A DNA stretch of 64,000 nucleotides, taken from positions 22,077 to 86,076 of the forward strand of contig JAFZPI010000035.1 in the NCBI GenBank assembly GCA_017552615.1. The letters run 5' to 3'. A program made the translations under genes and the position numbers. Under the pieces are notes generated by a model. It saw only the letters and a program-made list of their open reading frames with translations, was not told the origin of the DNA and ran no database searches. The number at the start of each line of letters is the position of its first letter. The stretch's first letter is position 1. Source of the DNA: Clostridia bacterium. GTDB lineage: Bacteria; Bacillota; Clostridia; Christensenellales; Aristaeellaceae. Of this stretch, positions 1 to 9,094 are shown piece after piece.

Positions 1-579
1 ACCATGAAAAAGGTCGGCACCGATGCCGAAGTCCTGTTCTGGCTGCAGGAATTCCGAGGCAGAGCGACAGACCCGGACACAGGAGCGAAGCGCATCGCCT
101 GGGACTTTCCGCCCCGGATGGTGGAACGCTACCCTGACCTGCTGCGCGCCGATGCCTGGCTGACCTCCGCGCCTTTTTCCGGGACAGACTCGCCGCGCAT
201 CTGGCAGGAAACCCGGGATGGGCTGGCTGAACTGCTGGGCCGGTTCGGCTACACCCGGGACGGCAGCATCTGGCGCTGCCCGGACAACCGGCGCGGGACG
301 ATCGTCTGCTTCTGCCACTTCGGCATTGCCATGACCATCTGCGCAGACCTGCTGGGCATGTCCCCCGTCGCGCTCTGGCAGGGGACCTGCATGCACCCGG
401 CCTCGGTCACGAGCCTCATGACGGAAGAGCGCGTCAAGGGCGAGGTCTGGTGGCGCTGCGATGCCCTGGGCGACATATCCCACCTCGCCGTGGCCGACCA
501 GGTGCCCTCCACCGCGGCCCTGTTCCCGGAAGTCTACACCGGCCGGGACACCACCGATCCCATCGACTGGGACGACTGA
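1..579 (+). CDS. histidine phosphatase family protein, 5' partial
   Basis: C-terminal part of a phosphoglycerate-mutase-like histidine phosphatase. The reading frame is open at the left edge, and the ATG at 4 is probably internal because the family's N-terminal RHG catalytic motif is absent and must lie outside the window. Visible are the second conserved segment with VCFCHFGIAM, which carries the second catalytic His, followed by the substrate-loop region. Members of this superfamily dephosphorylate small metabolites or proteins; the substrate here cannot be told. It ends about 50 bp before the promoter of the next gene, so the two are probably separate transcripts. Confidence 0.75.
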   Translation, partial: TMKKVGTDAEVLFWLQEFRGRATDPDTGAKRIAWDFPPRMVERYPDLLRADAWLTSAPFSGTDSPRIWQETRDGLAELLGRFGYTRDGSIWRCPDNRRGTIVCFCHFGIAMTICADLLGMSPVALWQGTCMHPASVTSLMTEERVKGEVWWRCDALGDISHLAVADQVPSTAALFPEVYTGRDTTDPIDWDD

Positions 580-626
580 AACAGCACACTGATTTTGTAA
601 GACTTGCAAACGTTTGCCGCGATCTC

Positions 627-655
627 TTGCCGGGGAAAGACGGGTCTGGTATAAT
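627..655 (+). promoter_or_regulatory. sigma-A-type promoter for the LRR gene
   Basis: TTGCCG (627-632), a 17-bp spacer and a perfect TATAAT (650-655). It lies 25 bp before the start codon of the LRR protein and just after the phosphatase stop. Confidence 0.75.
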
Positions 656-679
656 GCTGCGGGGAGGGGTGATGACCGA

Positions 680-1591
680 ATGAAACGGATCCTGTGGCTG
701 ATATTGGCTGTTGTCCTTTGTTTATGTTGTTTTTCTGTGATTGCCGAAGAATCTATTCCCGAAGAACCGGAAACCGGCACAGCAGAAGGTTTCACATGGA
801 AAGTCCTGGAGGACGGCACGGCGGAGATCACGGGCTATACGGGGGAAGAGACCGACATTGCTATCCCCGCGGAGGTGGACGGCCTGTCCGTGAGTCGGAT
901 CGGTTCCTGGGCCTTTGAAAAGAGCGCCGTGGCGCGCGTGGAAATCCCGGAAGGAATTACTGCGATCGGGCGGTACGCCTTTTCCGAATGCCAAGTTCTC
1001 TCAGAAATCATCCTGCCGGAGAGTCTCACCTCCCTCGGGGACTGCGCTTTTATGCTGTGCTCCTCCCTGAAATCGCTAACCCTTCCGGAAGCTCTGGCGG
1101 AGATCGGACAGAACCCCATCTGTTATTGTACCTCCCTGACGGAACTGTACGGTCTGGAAGAGCATCCTGCGTTCTTCCTGCTCGACGATGCCCTCTACGA
1201 GCGCGAAACCCGCCGGCTGATTGCCCGGCTTTGCGCATCCGAGGAGCGCATCTTCGAGGTCTGGGATGAATGCGAGATCATCGGCGATTACGCCTTTGCC
1301 GACAACAAACATCTGGTCAGCGTAGTGCTGCCGGAATCCGTGAAAACCGTGGAAGATCTCGTCTTCTTCCACTGCACGGGGCTGCAGACCGTCGAATTCC
1401 CGGACACGGTGGAGTTCATCGGGGACGCCGTTTTTGCGCAGTGCATCGCCGTCCGGGCGATTGCCCCGGAGGACTCTTTTGCCTACCGCTGGATGGAGAA
1501 CGCGGGGATCAGTGTCCTGGCCGCGGAACCGGAGGAAACGGACACCGTCGAAGCGCCTGATCCCAACGACGAATCGGAGGACGCGGGCTGA
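680..1591 (+). CDS. secreted leucine-rich repeat protein (BspA/LRR_5 type)
   Basis: 303-residue secreted protein. A signal peptide (MKRILWLILAVVLC, then a small-residue cleavage region near 20) is followed by tandem LRR_5 repeats of about 23 residues with the pattern IPxxVxxIGxxAFxxC, for example IPEGITAIGRYAFSEC and LPESVKTVEDLVFFHC. The C-terminus is acidic and low-complexity, with no visible wall anchor. The start at 680 was chosen over an upstream in-frame ATG at 614 because it follows GGGGAGGGGTGATG and begins a signal peptide. BspA-like LRR proteins usually bind host or microbial surface ligands; the role here is inferred. Confidence 0.85.
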   Translation: MKRILWLILAVVLCLCCFSVIAEESIPEEPETGTAEGFTWKVLEDGTAEITGYTGEETDIAIPAEVDGLSVSRIGSWAFEKSAVARVEIPEGITAIGRYAFSECQVLSEIILPESLTSLGDCAFMLCSSLKSLTLPEALAEIGQNPICYCTSLTELYGLEEHPAFFLLDDALYERETRRLIARLCASEERIFEVWDECEIIGDYAFADNKHLVSVVLPESVKTVEDLVFFHCTGLQTVEFPDTVEFIGDAVFAQCIAVRAIAPEDSFAYRWMENAGISVLAAEPEETDTVEAPDPNDESEDAG

Positions 1592-1626
1592 CCACACCGA
1601 TAGCTCTGAACTTCACAGAAGCAAAA

Positions 1627-1672
1627 CACACCCGGCACCGTGACGCAATCCGGTGCCGGGTGTGCCTGTTTT
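1627..1672. terminator. bidirectional rho-independent terminator
   Basis: Perfect 14-bp inverted repeat (1627-1640 and 1651-1664, CCCGGCACCG core) with a 10-nt loop, a T-rich run on the right and an A-run on the left. It separates the convergent LRR gene and the minus-strand secreted protein. Confidence 0.85.
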
Positions 1673-1676
1673 GGCA

Positions 1677-2147
1677 TCAGCCCTCAGAGAAATCCTCTTC
1701 TTCGATTTCGGGAAGCAGCTCGAAGCGCATTCCTTCGCCCGCGTTTTCCTTCTCGTCCGCCCAGATCAGGAATCCTTCCTCGTCCAGGTAGAACGTGGCT
1801 TCGCCGTCGTCATAGACAACCGTTGCGGAAACCAGATCGCCGTCCTCGCCGTAGACCATTTCCGTCCGGGTGCCGAAGGGCATGGAGACCAGCTTGTTCT
1901 CCTCTTCGTGGAAGTAGCAGCTGTATTCCCATTCCGTGCACTCCCAGGCGCTGCTGCCCCACTGGATCAGGATACGGTAGCCTTCCTCTTCCCAGTTGAT
2001 TGAGATGACGGCCCGGTCGCAGGCCCAGGTTCCGGAAAAGAGATCCGGATTCGGGGCCGGCTGGTCGATCGGTTCGTCCTCAGTGAGGGCGAAGCCCACA
2101 GTCATCATCAGGATCGCGGCAAGCAGGATGCTCAGCCATTTCTTCAT
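1677..2147 (-). CDS. secreted hypothetical protein
   Basis: 156-residue protein with a clear signal peptide (MKKWLSILLAAILMM, cleavage near VGFA) and a mature part rich in Trp, Tyr and Glu, predicted beta-strand. No domain is recognised with certainty; the WxC/YxC pattern and repeated SATVVYDDGEATF-like strands suggest a small beta-barrel or lipocalin-like fold, which is a guess. The start at 2147 is preferred because AGGAGG lies 9 nt upstream; an in-frame ATG two codons earlier (2153) is only 3 nt from it. Confidence 0.65.
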   Translation of the reverse strand: MKKWLSILLAAILMMTVGFALTEDEPIDQPAPNPDLFSGTWACDRAVISINWEEEGYRILIQWGSSAWECTEWEYSCYFHEEENKLVSMPFGTRTEMVYGEDGDLVSATVVYDDGEATFYLDEEGFLIWADEKENAGEGMRFELLPEIEEEDFSEG

Positions 2148-2218
2148 TGTCATTTACCTCCTCCGCTGTGCGGTTTCTTTATATACAAAGGATATTTGCA
2201 TCGTCTTGATTGATGGGC

Positions 2219-2464
2219 TCAATAGCTCCACCGGGTATAATTGCACTTCGTGCACTTCTCTTCATATTCCGTGTGGGTCCAGAAGATGAAATACGAAGTT
2301 TCCTGTGTTCTTCCAGTGCGAACAAAGTTGTGCTTGCACCCTTCCACGAGCCAGTACCCGCCACGGACCCGCTCCATCTCCGGCCCCGTCATTTCCCTGG
2401 CGGCCAGCACAGCCTGAACCTCAGGGCTCAGGCTCTCTGCCGCAACGTTCATGGTCATCGTCAT
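2219..2464 (-). CDS. small Cys-containing protein with double-glycine leader-like N-terminus
   Basis: 81 residues. The N-terminal part reads as a helical leader ending in EMERVRGG, like double-glycine leaders of bacteriocin/RiPP precursors. The C-terminal part has GCKH and CTKC, spaced like a degenerate zinc ribbon, with many aromatics (YFIFWTH, RWSY). AGGAG lies 9 nt before the first of three closely spaced in-frame ATGs. No peptidase-transporter or modification enzyme is adjacent, so the leader idea rests on the motif alone. Alternatively it is an ordinary small zinc-binding protein. Confidence 0.6.
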   Translation of the reverse strand: MTMTMNVAAESLSPEVQAVLAAREMTGPEMERVRGGYWLVEGCKHNFVRTGRTQETSYFIFWTHTEYEEKCTKCNYTRWSY

Positions 2465-2504
2465 AATCCTTTTCTCCTGCGCTTTCGGCGTTGTTTTTCT
2501 TTCC

Positions 2505-2527
2505 GCAAGGATTGTTTGTGTCCTTGC
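2505..2527. repeat. inverted repeat upstream of the small peptide gene
   Basis: GCAAGGA, 9-nt spacer, TCCTTGC. It lies about 40 bp upstream of the 2464 start, in the expected promoter/leader zone, so it may be an operator or leader hairpin. Confidence 0.4.
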
Positions 2528-2635
2528 ACTGGTGTATACGCAGGATGGAGAGGGGTGGCAGTTGAATGATGGGAAGCTTCCGAGCTCCTCTACCCAATAG
2601 CTACCCTTGACAAACTGGAAGCAGCCGCTCTGAAA

Positions 2636-3223
2636 TCATAATACTTTTCGCAATACTGCCTGCCCTTTTTCCCTGGCGACTTCTGCAAATCCCGCTTTTT
2701 GATAAAGGCAATAAGGGCCTTTGTAATCAAAAGCATTCCACTGGTCAGAGAGATTAGCGTATCCTTCAACAGCTACATATCCATTTGTTTTCGCATCATT
2801 GCAAACTCTGTCAATAAAAGCTGATGCTATACCCATTCTCCGATATCCGGGTGCAATTTCAAAGCAAACAATCGATATTGTTTTTCCGCAAGTAATTTTC
2901 CTCGCAAATGCCGGAACAAACCCGGTATAGCTCTCCATGTCTGCCGCATTGCACCATCCGATCGGCTGATCCCCGTCATAAGCCAGGTATCCATGAATCA
3001 TGTTCCTATACAGCATTTCTTCCGCATATCTGCGCAGCGTCTCTTTCACGCCATGTGTTTTGAACTCACCGACCATCTTTTGAATCTGCTCTTCGTCCTG
3101 ATTGGGAGAAGTACAATAGCACGGACCGTTTGGATTGCCATCTGTAAACGCGCGATGATCAAAAAAGTCAAGATAATCAGCATTTAGTTCAGAGGTCAGC
3201 GGCCGAATGACAATTGTTTTCAT
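2636..3223 (-). CDS. GNAT family N-acetyltransferase
   Basis: 195-residue acetyltransferase. The GNAT acetyl-CoA-binding motif is seen as APGYRRMGIASAFIDRVC, followed by the beta-strand/helix of motif B ending in YQKAGF. The N-terminal half has CYCTSPNQDE and resembles uncharacterised GNATs acting on small molecules. It is the last of three GNAT genes in tandem (14 bp after the previous stop), downstream of glpK. Its AT content is visibly higher than that of glpK, which suggests separate acquisition. Substrate unknown. Confidence 0.8.
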   Translation of the reverse strand: MKTIVIRPLTSELNADYLDFFDHRAFTDGNPNGPCYCTSPNQDEEQIQKMVGEFKTHGVKETLRRYAEEMLYRNMIHGYLAYDGDQPIGWCNAADMESYTGFVPAFARKITCGKTISIVCFEIAPGYRRMGIASAFIDRVCNDAKTNGYVAVEGYANLSDQWNAFDYKGPYCLYQKAGFAEVAREKGQAVLRKVL

Positions 3224-3237
3224 CAGGAATCCTCGAC

Positions 3238-3702
3238 TTATTTGCCTTCAACAAACAAATCTTCCACTTTCTTTACAAATGACACATGATCCACCAGTTC
3301 AATAAATCCTCTCTGCTTATAAAACCGATACGCGGGAACCGTTCTCTCGGTTTGCAGAAAGATCCGGAAAATCTTGTTTTCCGCCAGAAAAGCTTCAATG
3401 GCTTTCAGGAAGGCACTGCCGATCCCTTTTCCCTGAAAATGCCGATCAACACAAAGCTCATCGATGTAATACTCCGTCCCGGCATACCAGTGCTTAATAT
3501 GCCCCATGGAAAGGCCTATCATCTGGTCTTTGGCAAAATAGCCCAATGTCAGGGAAGTACTGTCCCCGATCAAATCCATGATATAGGCATTCAGCTGATC
3601 CGTGTCGCTCCAGTCGTCGTTCCACGGTTCGTTCGTGAATACATCAAGGAACAGGCGGGTGATGGCTTCCCTGTCCCCGATCGTCAGTCTCCTGAGTTCC
3701 AT
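3238..3702 (-). CDS. GNAT family N-acetyltransferase, AAC(6')-like
   Basis: 154 residues, a complete single-domain GNAT with the acetyl-CoA site FQGKGIGSAFLKAIE and the C-terminal YRFYKQRGF motif. The N-terminal pattern (LFLDVFTNEPWNDDWSD) is like that of aminoglycoside 6'-N-acetyltransferase relatives, but many such proteins do not modify drugs, so no resistance function is claimed. It overlaps the upstream GNAT by 19 nt, indicating translational coupling. Confidence 0.8.
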   Translation of the reverse strand: MELRRLTIGDREAITRLFLDVFTNEPWNDDWSDTDQLNAYIMDLIGDSTSLTLGYFAKDQMIGLSMGHIKHWYAGTEYYIDELCVDRHFQGKGIGSAFLKAIEAFLAENKIFRIFLQTERTVPAYRFYKQRGFIELVDHVSFVKKVEDLFVEGK

Positions 3703-4231
3703 GCTTTCCTCCGGAACGAATCCCTGTCGATTCGGTAGTATTTGAAATCCTTGTCCTCGCGGATGAATGTGAATCCAACCTTCTCCAAGACATGCTGGCT
3801 TCTCGTGTTTGGCTGTATCGAATCCGCATACAGGACGGGGATGTCCAGCTCGTCAAAGACATACTGAATGACCAGCCTCTCGGCCTGTGTGCCAATCCCG
3901 CGGTCTTTATATCGCGCATTCTTCAGGGAAAGGCCAAGTGTCGCGCACTGCCGGGGTTCAATGTTTTTGAGGATGATCTGGCCGACGATTTCATCGTCAT
4001 ATAGTATCGCAAGATGGATCCTCTTCAGATCTATCTGCCGCTGGATATACTGCTCAACCCTTCCCTCGCTGTAGACATAAGGCGTAAACTTCTCCTTATC
4101 CAGAAACAGATCGGGATCATTCTCGTATTCCTTGAAATACGCGTGATACATCTCCGTCGTCATCGGCATAAGTTTGACCTTCGCCGGGTCGATCCTCATT
4201 CCCCCACTGTGTTCTGCCAATCTGTCACTGT

Positions 4232-4235
<4 letters not shown>
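3684..4235 (-). CDS. GNAT family N-acetyltransferase, RimJ/RimL-like
   Basis: 183 residues, Acetyltransf_3-type. Motif A is [19 protein letters not shown] and the typical [10 protein letters not shown] follows. The ATG at 4235 forms an ATGA overlap with the glpK stop (4232-4234) and has AGGGTGG in front, so it was chosen over an in-frame GTG at 4244. The tight coupling to glpK is unusual and may only reflect insertion behind a strong promoter. Substrate unknown. Confidence 0.8.
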
Positions 4236-5722
<1,487 letters not shown>

Positions 5723-5760
5723 GGAAAACGCCTCCCCGTCAAACGATTTTGTCTGATCCC

Positions 5761-5789
5761 ATTGTAACACGAAACCACCCGCCGGTCAA
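5761..5789 (-). promoter_or_regulatory. promoter for glpK and the GNAT genes
   Basis: Reading leftward, TTGACC (5784-5789), 17-bp spacer, TACAAT (5761-5766). It lies 38 bp upstream of the glpK start and nearly abuts the divergent promoter at 5795-5824, so the two -35 boxes are 5 bp apart. Confidence 0.8.
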
Positions 5790-5794
5790 CGGCG

Positions 5795-5824
5795 TTGACA
5801 GGCCGCGGGGCAGCGTGGTATCAT
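5795..5824 (+). promoter_or_regulatory. promoter for the PHP phosphatase
   Basis: TTGACA (5795-5800), 18-bp spacer, TATCAT (5819-5824), 20 bp before the start codon. Back-to-back with the glpK promoter. Confidence 0.8.
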
Positions 5825-5847
5825 GGCGGACGACGGGAGGCGATATG

Positions 5848-6663
5848 ATGCTCAAGGCCAATTTCCACACCCATACAACCTTCTGTGACGGCAAGGATAC
5901 CCCGGAAGCCATGGCCGAAGCCGCCCTGGCGCTCGGGTTTGAACAGCTGGGTTTTTCCGGGCACATGGATCCGGACATCCACATGGACTGGCCCGCGTAC
6001 CTGCGGCATATCACCGCGCTCCGGGAACAGTACCGCGGCCGCCTGGACATCCTCTGCGGCGTCGAGCTGGACCGCGACCGGGCCGGAGAGCCCGTTACCG
6101 GCGCGGAGTATATCATCGGCTCAACCCACTTCCTGCCGGATGCCGACGGAAAACTGACAGCCCTGGATCATTCTTTTGCGTTGTCCGAAGCCCTCTGCCG
6201 CGGAACCTATGGCGGCGACTGGTACAAGCTCTGCAAAGCGTACTTCGCGTCTGAAGCCGAAGTCGTCGCCCGGACACACTGCGATATCGTCGGCCACTTC
6301 GACCTGATTGCCCGCTTCAACCACCAGTTCCCTCGCTTCGACGAAAACGACCCGCGCTACCTCCGCCCCGCCATGGAAGCCATGGAAGCCCTCGCGATAA
6401 CCGGCGCCGCGTTCGAACTGAACGCCGGCGCCTACAACCGCAATCGCCGCAACGATTTCTACCCCGCCCGCCCTCTGCTAAAGTTCTTGCACTCCCTGAA
6501 CGCACCCCTGTTCATCAACAGCGACGCCCACAGCAAAGAACTGTTACAGGGCGGTTTTAAGGAGGCGCTGGCTGCCGTGTCCGCGTGCGGATGGGATCAT
6601 GTGTGTGTGCTGACACATGATGAGAATGGGAAGGTTGTCAGGCGGGAAGTGCCGTTGGAGTAA
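5848..6663 (+). CDS. PHP-domain histidinol-phosphatase (HisJ family)
   Basis: 271-residue PHP-fold metallophosphoesterase. Metal-ligand motifs are FHTHTTFCDG near the N-terminus, GFSGHMD, the mid-protein GVELDRD and HCDIVGHFD, and the C-terminal INSDAH. The family includes HisJ/HisK histidinol-phosphate phosphatases, which act late in histidine synthesis, but no his genes are nearby and some members act on other substrates. The second of two adjacent ATGs was chosen because GGAGG is then 7 nt away; the first (5845) is only 4 nt away. Confidence 0.85.
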   Translation: MLKANFHTHTTFCDGKDTPEAMAEAALALGFEQLGFSGHMDPDIHMDWPAYLRHITALREQYRGRLDILCGVELDRDRAGEPVTGAEYIIGSTHFLPDADGKLTALDHSFALSEALCRGTYGGDWYKLCKAYFASEAEVVARTHCDIVGHFDLIARFNHQFPRFDENDPRYLRPAMEAMEALAITGAAFELNAGAYNRNRRNDFYPARPLLKFLHSLNAPLFINSDAHSKELLQGGFKEALAAVSACGWDHVCVLTHDENGKVVRREVPLE

Positions 6664-6682
6664 GGCATACTTTTCAGAGAAA

Positions 6683-6726
6683 CCTCTCCACCGCTGCGGC
6701 GGTCCCCCTCTCCTTTCAGGAGAGGT
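6683..6726. repeat. dispersed palindromic repeat, copy A
   Basis: Core CCTCTCC..CCGCTGCGGCGG..CTCCTTTCAGGAG. It is the inverse-orientation form of copies at 6805 and 9015 and close to the copy at 51924. It forms stem-loops between genes; see the repeat-family finding. Confidence 0.7.
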
Positions 6727-6804
6727 TAAGGGGCTTCGCCTGTAAAGGCGCCGTAACTGCGCCTGCCATCCCCTCATCTGCGCATAAACCCGCACAAACT
6801 CTGG

Positions 6805-6846
6805 TCTCCCTTGAAAGGGGAGATGTCGCCGCAGCGACAGAGAGGT
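6805..6846. repeat. dispersed palindromic repeat, copy B
   Basis: TCTCCCTTGAAAGGGGAGA followed by TGTCGCCGCAGCGACAGAGAGG. Nearly identical to the copy at 9015-9061, including the preceding CGCATAAA. Opposite in orientation to copy A 80 bp upstream. The rest of 6664-6937 holds nothing else recognised except a -10-like TATGAT at 6905-6910. Confidence 0.7.
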
Positions 6847-6937
6847 CCCCTCGAAAAGCCACCATAAGAACAACCCCGCCCTTCCATCTTCCTCCAACTT
6901 GTGTTATGATAGCCCCGTCCGAGAGGAGGTTTTTTCC

Positions 6938-7738
6938 ATGAAATCCATTCGTCGAATGCTGGCGATTCTGCTGGTTATTGTTTCCCTGTGCCCCGCGGGA
7001 CTTGCAGCTTCCAAGAAGACCACGCCGACGCCCGATCCCGTCCCCGTGACCACGGACGTGGTGCAAGACGTGCCGGAAACCATCCAGGCGCTGCTGGATC
7101 TGGCGTACAGCGAATGGGAAGAGCTGAACGGCAAGGCGCTCAAGCGCAGCAACAAATATACCAAATGGCGCAACAACTATGAGTGGGGCTGGTGCGGCGG
7201 CTTCCTCACCTGGCTGATGATCCAGCTGGAAGTGCCCCAGGAACGCTGGACCGACATTGAAGAAGGCGACGTGGAGGGCATCGTGCACGTCCACGAGGCC
7301 GGCGTCGGCAAGCTCCTGACCGGCTTTCTCCGGATGCACCGGGTGACGAACGTGCCCCAGAAGGGCTTCTATGTCGTGTACGGCAAGGCCGGCTCCGGCG
7401 GGACCTACCATATCGGCCTGGTCTGGGACGTGGAGAAGCTCGGTGACGGCAAATACCGCCTGACCACGATCGAGGGTAACATGTCCAACACCGTGCGCAT
7501 GTACATCCATGATTACGACATGAACGCCGAGAAGAAGACGAAGAACCTCACAGCCATCCCCACGGAAGAGCGCACAAAGGAAGAGACAAAATCCTTCTCC
7601 TATAAACTCCAGGACAAGAACTGGTACATCAACTGCTTCCTGATGCCCTGGAACCCGAACGAGTATGATTACGCGGAACCGGTCGAAGACATCGTGGACC
7701 TGGACGAACTCCCCCCGGTCGAAACGCCGGAACCGTAA
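6938..7738 (+). CDS. secreted CHAP-domain-like cysteine amidase/peptidase
   Basis: 266 residues: signal peptide (1-24, ending LAAS), a Thr/Pro spacer, then a CHAP-like domain with the catalytic Cys in EWGWCGGFLTWL, the His in TYHIGLVWD and the downstream IEGN motif. CHAP enzymes cleave peptidoglycan stem peptides or cross-bridges. The C-terminal tail is acidic and proline-rich. AGGAGG lies 8 nt before the ATG. It is 18 bp from asnA and may be co-transcribed. Catalytic activity is inferred from the motif order; the substrate is unknown. Confidence 0.75.
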   Translation: MKSIRRMLAILLVIVSLCPAGLAASKKTTPTPDPVPVTTDVVQDVPETIQALLDLAYSEWEELNGKALKRSNKYTKWRNNYEWGWCGGFLTWLMIQLEVPQERWTDIEEGDVEGIVHVHEAGVGKLLTGFLRMHRVTNVPQKGFYVVYGKAGSGGTYHIGLVWDVEKLGDGKYRLTTIEGNMSNTVRMYIHDYDMNAEKKTKNLTAIPTEERTKEETKSFSYKLQDKNWYINCFLMPWNPNEYDYAEPVEDIVDLDELPPVETPEP

Positions 7739-7756
7739 GAGTAAGGAGCGATTGCC

Positions 7757-8761
7757 ATGCACCTCATTATCCCTGAAAACTACAATCCCGTCCTCGACCT
7801 CCGCGACACCGAGATCGCCATCAAGCTGGTCAAGGACTTCTTCGAGACCGAGCTGGCCCGCGCGCTGAACCTGACCCGCGTGTCCGCGCCAATCATGGTG
7901 ACGCCGGAGAGCGGTCTGAACGACAACCTGAACGGCGTCGAACGGCCGGTTTCCTTTGACATCCTCGAAACTGGGCGTCAGGCCGAGATCGTGCACTCGC
8001 TGGCCAAGTGGAAGCGTCAGGCGCTGAAGACCTACGGTTTCCACCCGGGTGAGGGTCTCTACACCGACATGAACGCCATCCGCCGCGACGAGGAGACCGA
8101 CAACATCCACTCGATCTTCGTCGACCAGTGGGACTGGGAGCGGATCATCACCCGCGAGGAGCGGAACATCGACTTCCTGAAAATGATCGTCCGGAAGATC
8201 TACCTGACCCTCCGCAAGACCGAGGGTTATGTATGCGCCCACTATCCGCACATCAAGCCCGAGCTCCCGGACGAGATCACCTTCGTCACGACCCAGGAGC
8301 TAGAGGACCGCTGGCCGGAGAAAACCAGCCGCGAGCGCGAGTATGCCGCCGCCCGGGAGTGGGGCGCGGTATTCCTGATGGGCATCGGCGGCAAGCTGAA
8401 GTCCGGGAAGATCCACGACGGCCGCGCGCCCGACTATGACGACTGGGCGCTGAACGGCGACATCCTGCTGTACTCCCGCCTGCTGGACATCTCCCTCGAG
8501 GTCTCGAGCATGGGCATCCGCGTGGACGAGGAGAGCCTCCGCCGCCAGCTCAAGGAGCGCGGCTGCGAGGAACGCGCCGAGCTGCCCTTCCAGAAGGCCC
8601 TGCTGAACGGCGAACTGCCCCTGACCATCGGCGGCGGCATCGGACAGAGCCGCATGTGCGTCTACTTCCTCCGCAAAGCCCACGTCGGCGAAGTTCAGGC
8701 CTCTCTCTGGCCGGACGACGTGACCGAAGCGTGCCGGAAAGCGAATATTCAGTTGCTGTAA
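7757..8761 (+). CDS. asnA: aspartate--ammonia ligase (asparagine synthetase A)
   Basis: 334 residues, full length for AsnA, a class II aminoacyl-tRNA-synthetase-like enzyme that makes asparagine from aspartate, ATP and free ammonia. Seen: the N-terminal VSAPIMV segment, GLNDNLNGVERPV, TDMNAIRRDE, VDQWDWE, and the C-terminal GGGIGQSR motif 3. AAGGAG lies 8 nt upstream. Use of ammonia rather than glutamine matches the ammonia-based route suggested for the glm operon at 49.7-52.9 kb. Confidence 0.97.
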   Translation: MHLIIPENYNPVLDLRDTEIAIKLVKDFFETELARALNLTRVSAPIMVTPESGLNDNLNGVERPVSFDILETGRQAEIVHSLAKWKRQALKTYGFHPGEGLYTDMNAIRRDEETDNIHSIFVDQWDWERIITREERNIDFLKMIVRKIYLTLRKTEGYVCAHYPHIKPELPDEITFVTTQELEDRWPEKTSREREYAAAREWGAVFLMGIGGKLKSGKIHDGRAPDYDDWALNGDILLYSRLLDISLEVSSMGIRVDEESLRRQLKERGCEERAELPFQKALLNGELPLTIGGGIGQSRMCVYFLRKAHVGEVQASLWPDDVTEACRKANIQLL

Positions 8762-8789
8762 TCTATGAAGAATCGATTTGAAGTGATGA

Positions 8790-8993
8790 GGCGCAGCAAG
8801 TGGCGCCCCTACATGACATACCACCGTAGGGGCGACCCTGTGTGGTCGCCCCAAAGAGGTTGAATGACCTCATATCCGTAGATGTTCGATGTGTAGGAGC
8901 GCCGCTTGCTGCGCCCATGACGGACGACATGGAACGGACAATTCCGAAACGGACAATTCCGGGATCGGGCGACCACACAGGGCCGCCCCTACG
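8790..8993. repeat. nested inverted-repeat element
   Basis: Two interlocked imperfect inverted repeats: GCGCAGCAAGTGGCGCCCCTAC (8791-8812) with its reverse complement at 8893-8916, and the GTAGGGGCGACCCTGTGTGG type (8826-8852) with its complement at 8967-8992. Between them is a 15-bp tandem duplication of ACGGACAATTCCG (8934-8946, 8949-8961). No ORF of note. It resembles dispersed noncoding repeats common in Clostridia rather than an insertion sequence. Confidence 0.65.
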
Positions 8994-9014
8994 TCCAAAC
9001 CCGCATAAAACCTT

Positions 9015-9061
9015 ATCTCCCTTGAAAGGGGAGATGTCGCCCGCAGGCGACAGAGAGGTTT
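9015..9061. repeat. dispersed palindromic repeat, copy C
   Basis: TCTCCCTTGAAAGGGGAGA, then TGTCGCCCGCAGGCGACAGA. Same family and orientation as 6805-6846, also preceded by CGCATAAA. With the element at 8790 it fills the gap between asnA and the SGNH gene. Confidence 0.7.
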
Positions 9062-9094
9062 GCCTGCCAGCAATCAATGAGGAATCAGCCACCA

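Noticed and set aside
3238-3702. Aminoglycoside resistance gene
   Set aside because: Resemblance to AAC(6') is general to the GNAT fold; no evidence for drug specificity.
6716-8251. 511-codon open frame on the minus strand
   Set aside because: Antisense to the CHAP and asnA genes; composition typical of a third-position-GC shadow.
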